Origin: CAZIOH01 sp964540815
Lineage (GTDB): Bacteria; Myxococcota_A; Polyangia; Fen-1088
Assembly (NCBI GenBank): GCA_964540815.1
Contig: CAZIOH010000018.1
Span: 20,137 to 84,136 of the forward strand
Length of the DNA stretch: 64,000 nucleotides
Direction: 5' to 3'
Below the pieces are notes generated by a model. The model saw only the letters and a list, made by a program, of their open reading frames with translations. It was not told the origin of the DNA and searched no databases. The translations under genes were made by a program, and so were the position numbers. Shown here piece after piece: positions 59,253-64,000 of this stretch (the first letter of the stretch is position 1; each line of letters begins with the position of its first letter).

Positions 59253-61292
59253 TCACTGGTGGTCGGGGGACGCGGTCAGGCGCACGTCTTCGTCGTAGAG
59301 GGCCCCGCCCTCGCCGATGTCGGTGATGGCTGCCCGGATGAGCGCGTTGGCGCAGTGGCCGGTGGACAGGTGGCCCCCCTTGGGGACGATGGCCACGTCG
59401 GTCCGCTGGCGGGGATCGAGGTGCAGGCGCACCTCCATGAAGCCGAGCGGCGATTCGAGGCGCGCGCGGTCACCCTCGCCGAGCCCCGCGGTCGTGGCGA
59501 CGGCGGGGTGAACCGTGCAGACCGCGGGGCCGCCTGCCGGGCCGTCCGCGGCGCGCGACCACTGAGAGGACTGCGCGCGATCGGTCGACAGGGACAGCAA
59601 GGAGAGGGGAAAGCCCTGCGCCCGCGGCGTCGGCCCGATCGGCGGAGAGGGAGGGCCCTCGGTGAGCAGGCGCACCCGGCCCGAGGGGGTGGGGACCTTC
59701 CCGTCCGCGAACAGGACCCGCGGCGACAGGGGATTGCGGACGGGGGCCTGCTCGACCGCCGCCAGGGTCAGGCCCGCCGCGCGCGCGGCGGGCGCGATGA
59801 GGCGCTCCTTCCACGCGCGCGCCTCGCCGGCCATCTCCGCCCCGAGCCCCACCCGGCCAGCCAGAGCCTGGATGATCTCGAGATCGCTGCGCACCCCGGC
59901 GGGCGGCGTCACCACCGGTCGGGCCGCTCCCACCAGGTGGTGGCCGTAGGCCCCGACCAGATCGTCGCTCTCGAGCAGGGTGGTGGTGGGCAGGACGACG
60001 TGGGCCAGGCGGGCGGTGTCGGTGAAGAAGGGATCGACCACCACCACGAGCTCGCGGGTCTCGAGCGCGCGCCGCACCTGCCCGGCGTCGGGAAGCATGG
60101 CCACCGGGTTTCCGGCGGTGATCCAAACCGCCCGGATCGGGGGATCGCGCGCCTCGAGCACCCCGCTCCCAAAGAGGGGCTCGCAAATTGTTCGTGGGGC
60201 GACCTCCGCGCCCCGGATGAAGCTGGTGTCCACCGCGCGCCGCCGTCGGAAGTAGTACGAGGCACCCCCGCCCGGAACCCCGAGGTTGCCGCTGATGGCC
60301 GCCAGGGCATCGAGGGCCCGGACGCTCGCACCACCGTGGCGGCGCCGACCCATCCCCCAGCCGATCAGGATCGCGGTCGGACCATCGGCGAGGCGCGTGG
60401 CCAGATCGTCGGCGGCCTCCGTCGGGACATCGGCCTCCCCACACCACTCGGCCACCCCGCGCGCGTGGGCGAGGCGCCGGAAGCCGTCGAAGTTTTCGCA
60501 GCGCTGGGCCGCGTCCGCCGAGACCGCGCCGCGCTCGAACAACCGGCGCGCCACCGCCATCGCCAGGGCAAAGTCCTGGCCGGGCCGCGGCTGCCAGAAC
60601 ACCTCGCAGAGCTCGGCGCCCTTGTGGTGCACGGGATCGATCATCGCCAGGCGGGCCCCGCGGGCCCGGGCGTCGCGCAGCACCGGGATGGTGTGCGGGC
60701 TCGAGACGTGGACGTTCTTGCCCCACAGGAGGATGTTCCGGGAGTTGAGGAGATCGAACAGATCGTGGCTGTCGCACTCGCCGAAGTCCGCGTTCTGGGC
60801 CGCCTCGCCCGCGCCCGAGCAGATGTCGCCACGCTTGATGGTGACTGGCCCGAAGCACTCGAAGAACCAATCCACCAGCGACATGAGCAGGCCGAGCGAG
60901 CCGCCGCTGCGGTAGTGAAAGATCGACGCCGGGCCCGACTCGCGCCGGAAGGCGAGCAGCCGCGCGGCGATGAAGTCGAGCGCCTCGTCCCAGGAAGCCG
61001 GGCGGTGGCGGCCGTCCGGCCCACGCAGGAGGGGCGTCGCGAGCCGGGTCGGTCCGTACTGCAGGTCGAGGAAGTGGTTGGTCCGCCAGCACAGAAAGCC
61101 ACGGGTGACCGGATGGGCGGCATCGCCGGCGAGCTTGACGACCCGGTCGTCCTCGACCGTGGCCACGACCTGGCAGGCGTCGGGACAGTCGCGGTTGCAG
61201 ATCGTCTTGCGCGTGACGCCGGACCCCTCCGGGGCGGGCTCGCCCAGCGCCGTCGTTGCGGCGGCTCCGGCTTCGTTCGTGTCCATGGCCAT
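59253..61292 (-). CDS. Molybdopterin oxidoreductase (formate dehydrogenase-like)
   Basis: A 679-residue catalytic subunit of the DMSO reductase/formate dehydrogenase superfamily. A 4Fe-4S motif is at Cys32, Cys36, Cys40 and Cys68 (CNRDCPDACQVV, then TRGFLCWR). The molybdenum-cofactor domains follow: YRSGGSLGLLMSLVDWFFECF, KRGDICSGAGEAAQNADFG, LLWGKNVHVSSPHTIPVLRD, AVWITAGNPVAMLPDAG and DTARLAHVVLPTTTLLESDD. The C-terminal domain ends with GDRARLESPLGFMEVRL and GGHLSTGHCANALIRAA. No Tat signal is visible at the chosen start (ATG at 61290-61292; 61286 is an alternative). It follows the dihaem protein gene by 14 bp, so they form an operon. Substrate unknown. Confidence 0.85.
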   Translation of the reverse strand: MAMDTNEAGAAATTALGEPAPEGSGVTRKTICNRDCPDACQVVATVEDDRVVKLAGDAAHPVTRGFLCWRTNHFLDLQYGPTRLATPLLRGPDGRHRPASWDEALDFIAARLLAFRRESGPASIFHYRSGGSLGLLMSLVDWFFECFGPVTIKRGDICSGAGEAAQNADFGECDSHDLFDLLNSRNILLWGKNVHVSSPHTIPVLRDARARGARLAMIDPVHHKGAELCEVFWQPRPGQDFALAMAVARRLFERGAVSADAAQRCENFDGFRRLAHARGVAEWCGEADVPTEAADDLATRLADGPTAILIGWGMGRRRHGGASVRALDALAAISGNLGVPGGGASYYFRRRRAVDTSFIRGAEVAPRTICEPLFGSGVLEARDPPIRAVWITAGNPVAMLPDAGQVRRALETRELVVVVDPFFTDTARLAHVVLPTTTLLESDDLVGAYGHHLVGAARPVVTPPAGVRSDLEIIQALAGRVGLGAEMAGEARAWKERLIAPAARAAGLTLAAVEQAPVRNPLSPRVLFADGKVPTPSGRVRLLTEGPPSPPIGPTPRAQGFPLSLLSLSTDRAQSSQWSRAADGPAGGPAVCTVHPAVATTAGLGEGDRARLESPLGFMEVRLHLDPRQRTDVAIVPKGGHLSTGHCANALIRAAITDIGEGGALYDEDVRLTASPDHQ

Positions 61293-61306
61293 GGACACGA
61301 TTCTGA

Positions 61307-63586
61307 TCACAAAGCCCGCAGAAATGCCACCAGGTCGGCCCGCTCGAGGGCCGTGAAGGGCGGGGCCAGGGACGCGGCCCGCGCCTGCGCGGGGGCGTGG
61401 ACCAGCTCGGCGTGCGGGTCGGTCCGCCCCAGAACCTCCTCGAGCGACTGCGCGGAGCCATCGCTGAAGTAGGGTGCGGCGGCCCACACCCCGCGCAGGG
61501 ATGGGGGGTTGTTGCCTCCCGCCCCGAGCACGGGGGTGCCGACGTCGAACAGGCCGGCGGCCGTCAGCGCCACCCGGCCCCGCAGCAGCTCGCGCTCGAG
61601 CACGGCCTCGGGCGCGAGCTCGGCGCGCGCGGCGGTCGAATGGACCAGCCGGTGGCAACCGGCGCAACCAGCCGCCCGAAAGGTGTGCAGACCGCGCCGT
61701 TCGGGCGGCGTGAGGGTGGTGCGTCCGGGAGCGACGAAGGGAGACGGCTCGGCCGGGATGTCGGCCAGGTACGCCGCCAGCGCGGTCCGGAGCCCCGACG
61801 CCGTGACCCGGACCTGCCGCCAATCGAGGTTCAGCGCCTGCCCCCCGGGCGCGTCCCCGACCGCGAGCGGCAATCGTAGCGTGACGTCGTAGCGATCAAA
61901 CGGGACGGGCGCCTTGGCGGCGGCGCCCTGCGCGAACGGGATGGACGCCTTGCCGGCGCCGTGCGCAAACTCGGCGTTCGCCCCGGGGGCGCCGGGCGCG
62001 GGTGAAACGGGGGAGGCAGGTCCCCCCTGTGCGTGGGTGCTCACGATGTTGTCGGCGAAGGCAGCCAGCGTCGCCGGGCGACCGAGGCTGAGAAAGGGTT
62101 CCGTGCCGGCGAGGCCGCGACAGGTCTTGGTCATCGAGGTGAAGCGGTCGAACTTCGACGGATGGCGCCGGCCATCGACGTGTCCTTCGAGGTGGCAGGC
62201 CGCACAGGTGTAGAGGGACAGCGGACCCGCGGCGGTGTTGTTGGGAACGAGCGCGCGACTGAAGAACAGCACCTCGCCCAGCTCCGCCGGACGCGTGCGG
62301 GTGGGGTTTCCCACCGACAAGGTGCTGACGGGGGCGGCGGTTGGAGCCGTCGTCGCGGAGCGGGGCGCCACCACGGACACCGAATCGCTGAGCCGGTCGG
62401 CGGTGACGATTCGCCCGTCGGGCAAGAACGCCACCGCGCTCGGATTCGTCCCGACCGGGACCACCATGGCGGCGTTGAAGGCGGCGTCGATGTCGAGGTC
62501 GAGGGCGGCTCCGCAGCCCCCTCCCCGCCCGGAGCGCAGATCGCCCGAGATCCAGAGGTTGTCCGTCCCCGAGCCGGCCACCGCCAGGCGGGTCGTGCCC
62601 GTGGCCCCGTCGGTCCAGAGCGCGGCGGCCTCGGGGGCGACCACCGGAGCTCCGGGCCATTCGCTGAGGTTGAGGGTCTTGCGCCGCCCACTCCCGGGAT
62701 CGCTGAAGGGTCGGTCGCCGCCCTCGGCGGCGCGCGCGAGCACCAGCACCACGCTGTCGAGGCCCTCGACGTCGCGGCGCGCGCGGGTGATGGGGCGATC
62801 CTCGTAGGTGAGGAGGTAGAGGGCGCGATCGGTGACGGCGAGATCCAGCACCGGCGCCTCGGTCCAGATGGTCTGGGTGGCCTCGAGGACGGCTCCGTCG
62901 GGCCCGATGCGATGGACCGTGACCGTGTGGCTGATCCGGTTGGCCACCAGCAGCAGCAACGGAGTCGACGGCGGAGGTGACCCGACCTCTTTGCCGGAAC
63001 CCGGGAGCTCCGGGACGAGCCGCACCACGCCCGGATCGAGACCGGTCGCGCGAAAGCCCACCGGTCCGGTGGATGGGCCACGCAGGTCCACGACCTTGAC
63101 CCCGCCGAGCGCCGCGGAGGCCACATACGCGTGGCGGCCCCAGGGATCGACCGCGAGCCCGCGCTGGCCATGTTCTGGGCCGGCGGGGATGATGCGGACC
63201 TCGACGGCGGGATCGGCCGGCCTCGTTCCCGGTGCCTGCGCGGCCGGACTCGGGGTCACGAGCCGCAGATCCGGATCGAAGCGACAGGACACGAGCACAC
63301 CACCGGTCGCCCCACCCCGGGCGGCCGATTCAGCCGGTACTGCCGCCAGCGCGGTGGGATGTGCGCAGATGGGGCGCTGCCAAAGGACGCTTGGCGGGTG
63401 TCCAGCCGAAACGTCGATGGCCGCCAGGCGATCCGCCGTGGAGAGCGCGATGTAGACGACGTTCCCTCCAGCATCCACCGCCAGCGCCGCCGGCCGCGCG
63501 TGCCCACGCTCCGAGCTCGCAGCACGCGCCAGCGAGGCCGCGCCAAGCACCAAGAAGAAACCCAGCAGCACGCGACCGCTCCTCAT
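61307..63586 (-). CDS. Secreted beta-propeller/dihaem cytochrome-c peroxidase-like protein
   Basis: A 759-residue exported protein. The signal peptide is MRSGRVLLGFFLVLGAASLARA (start ATG at 63584-63586; the TTG at 63595 was rejected). The N-terminal 350 residues show a seven-bladed-propeller-like pattern of repeats such as GLAVDPWGRHAYVASAALGG and VTVHRIGPDG. Two c-type haem sites follow: CAACH (in YTCAACHLEGHVD) and CAGCH (in FRAAGCAGCHRLVHS), arranged as in MauG/bacterial cytochrome c peroxidases. It could oxidise or reduce a partner through its haems. It is translated just before the molybdopterin oxidoreductase. Confidence 0.78.
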   Translation of the reverse strand: MRSGRVLLGFFLVLGAASLARAASSERGHARPAALAVDAGGNVVYIALSTADRLAAIDVSAGHPPSVLWQRPICAHPTALAAVPAESAARGGATGGVLVSCRFDPDLRLVTPSPAAQAPGTRPADPAVEVRIIPAGPEHGQRGLAVDPWGRHAYVASAALGGVKVVDLRGPSTGPVGFRATGLDPGVVRLVPELPGSGKEVGSPPPSTPLLLLVANRISHTVTVHRIGPDGAVLEATQTIWTEAPVLDLAVTDRALYLLTYEDRPITRARRDVEGLDSVVLVLARAAEGGDRPFSDPGSGRRKTLNLSEWPGAPVVAPEAAALWTDGATGTTRLAVAGSGTDNLWISGDLRSGRGGGCGAALDLDIDAAFNAAMVVPVGTNPSAVAFLPDGRIVTADRLSDSVSVVAPRSATTAPTAAPVSTLSVGNPTRTRPAELGEVLFFSRALVPNNTAAGPLSLYTCAACHLEGHVDGRRHPSKFDRFTSMTKTCRGLAGTEPFLSLGRPATLAAFADNIVSTHAQGGPASPVSPAPGAPGANAEFAHGAGKASIPFAQGAAAKAPVPFDRYDVTLRLPLAVGDAPGGQALNLDWRQVRVTASGLRTALAAYLADIPAEPSPFVAPGRTTLTPPERRGLHTFRAAGCAGCHRLVHSTAARAELAPEAVLERELLRGRVALTAAGLFDVGTPVLGAGGNNPPSLRGVWAAAPYFSDGSAQSLEEVLGRTDPHAELVHAPAQARAASLAPPFTALERADLVAFLRAL

Positions 63587-64000
63587 CCGCGCCAATCATT
63601 ATATCGGGGAAGTGGCTCGCTGCCGCTCGCACGTCCCCGCGTGTCTATTCGAGCGGGGACCTGACTCGCTGCCGCTCGCACGTCCCCGCGCCCCTCTCGC
63701 TCCGCGCGGCAATGCCGCGCTACGCTCGACTGAACAGCGGGAGGTGAACAGATACTTCGCCGTGCCCCCCGGAATGAAGTGGGCCCCCCTCTCCCTCACC
63801 CTCTCCCCGCTCCCCGCTCCGCGGGGTGAGGGGATAGGACCGGGGGTGCGGGCCCCGGCCTCTGCTCAGAGCTCGGCCTCTGTGCGTAGGGATGGGCCTC
63901 ATTCGAGGGTCGGACGCACTCGCCAGGATCGCGCGGCTCGAGTGGTGGATCGGAGGTTGGCTTTGCCAACCGGAGAAGACAAGGGCAAAGCAGATCCGGG
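63587..64000. repeat. Dispersed structured repeat, copy B (414 bp to window end)
   Basis: This gene-free end contains two copies of the CGGGGA...CACGTCCCCG hairpin (63605-63639 and 63654-63688), then GCGCGGC-AAT-GCCGCGC (63704-63720), and GGTTGGC-TTT-GCCAACC (63955-63971). It matches copy A at 53020-53315 apart from internal insertions. A further AT-poor segment with CTCTCCCTCACCCTCTCCCC-like sequence lies between. No gene is credible; small frames here are shadows of the repeat. Confidence 0.7.

Overview
The window is about 64 kb of very GC-rich DNA with two 100-N assembly gaps (18141-18240 and 59119-59218). It looks like a member of the Myxococcota, probably Polyangia-like. Two proteins end in a MYXO-CTERM-type tail (Cys motif, hydrophobic segment, Arg cluster). 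Many lipoproteins carry long Gly/Thr/Ala/Ser linkers straight after the lipobox cysteine. Cys-rich and TPR secreted proteins are frequent, and sigma-54 enhancer-binding proteins are abundant. No tRNA, rRNA, CRISPR array, prophage or intact insertion sequence was seen.

Layout. 1-5.6 kb (minus strand): fliE, flgC, flgB, a sigma-54 activator, a secreted TPR protein and a second sigma-54 activator, several joined by 4-bp stop/start overlaps. 5.9-7.4 kb: a MinD/FlhG-like ATPase fused to a PilZ domain. 7.5-10.5 kb: a PKD/Cys-rich lipoprotein, a VapBC-type toxin-antitoxin pair and an alpha/beta hydrolase. 10.6-23.9 kb: a plant-polysaccharide locus with GH26 mannanase, rhamnogalacturonan acetylesterase-like SGNH esterase, a second esterase, GH5 mannanase, a beta-helix lyase-like protein and a tandem carbohydrate-binding lipoprotein. 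It is interrupted by a rifampicin-monooxygenase-like flavoprotein with a strong palindromic operator and by a small secreted GLTSAN-repeat protein. 24-29 kb: peroxiredoxin, two futalosine-pathway menaquinone genes (mqnB, mqnD), a membrane acyltransferase and a D,D-carboxypeptidase. 29-35 kb: outer-membrane and surface proteins. 35-37.8 kb: an FHIPEP export-gate protein (FlhA/SctV family), a 165-bp MITE-like element and DoxX. 37.9-41.1 kb: thyX and two cell-envelope proteins. 41.3-47.3 kb (minus): nrdR-ribD-ribE-ribBX-ribH-nusB-xerD. 47.4-49.4 kb: thiS-thiG fusion, thiE, cold-shock gene. 49.7-52.7 kb: a lipoprotein, a glyoxalase-like domain with a histone-H1-like tail, and a winged-helix protein. 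52.7-53.4 kb: a catalase remnant and a structured dispersed repeat. 53.4-59 kb: ammonium transporter and a divergent NtrB/NtrC-like two-component pair. 59.2-63.6 kb: a dihaem peroxidase-like protein and a molybdopterin oxidoreductase in one operon. 63.6-64 kb: a second copy of the dispersed repeat.

How the parts may work together. The secreted glycosidases, esterases and binding protein would dismantle mannan and pectin at the cell surface, each held away from the membrane by a flexible lipoprotein stalk. The fliE-flgC-flgB block, the MinD-PilZ protein and the SctV-leaning FHIPEP protein could belong to a flagellum or to the flagellum-like non-flagellar type III system of myxobacteria; the window does not settle this. 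The riboflavin, thiamine, menaquinone and thymidylate genes are housekeeping. The strongest unusual signals are the RAE-like operator in front of the rifampicin-monooxygenase homologue, the MinD-PilZ fusion, the GLTSAN repeat protein, the NtrC-type regulator lacking GAFTGA, and the covarying hairpin repeats.
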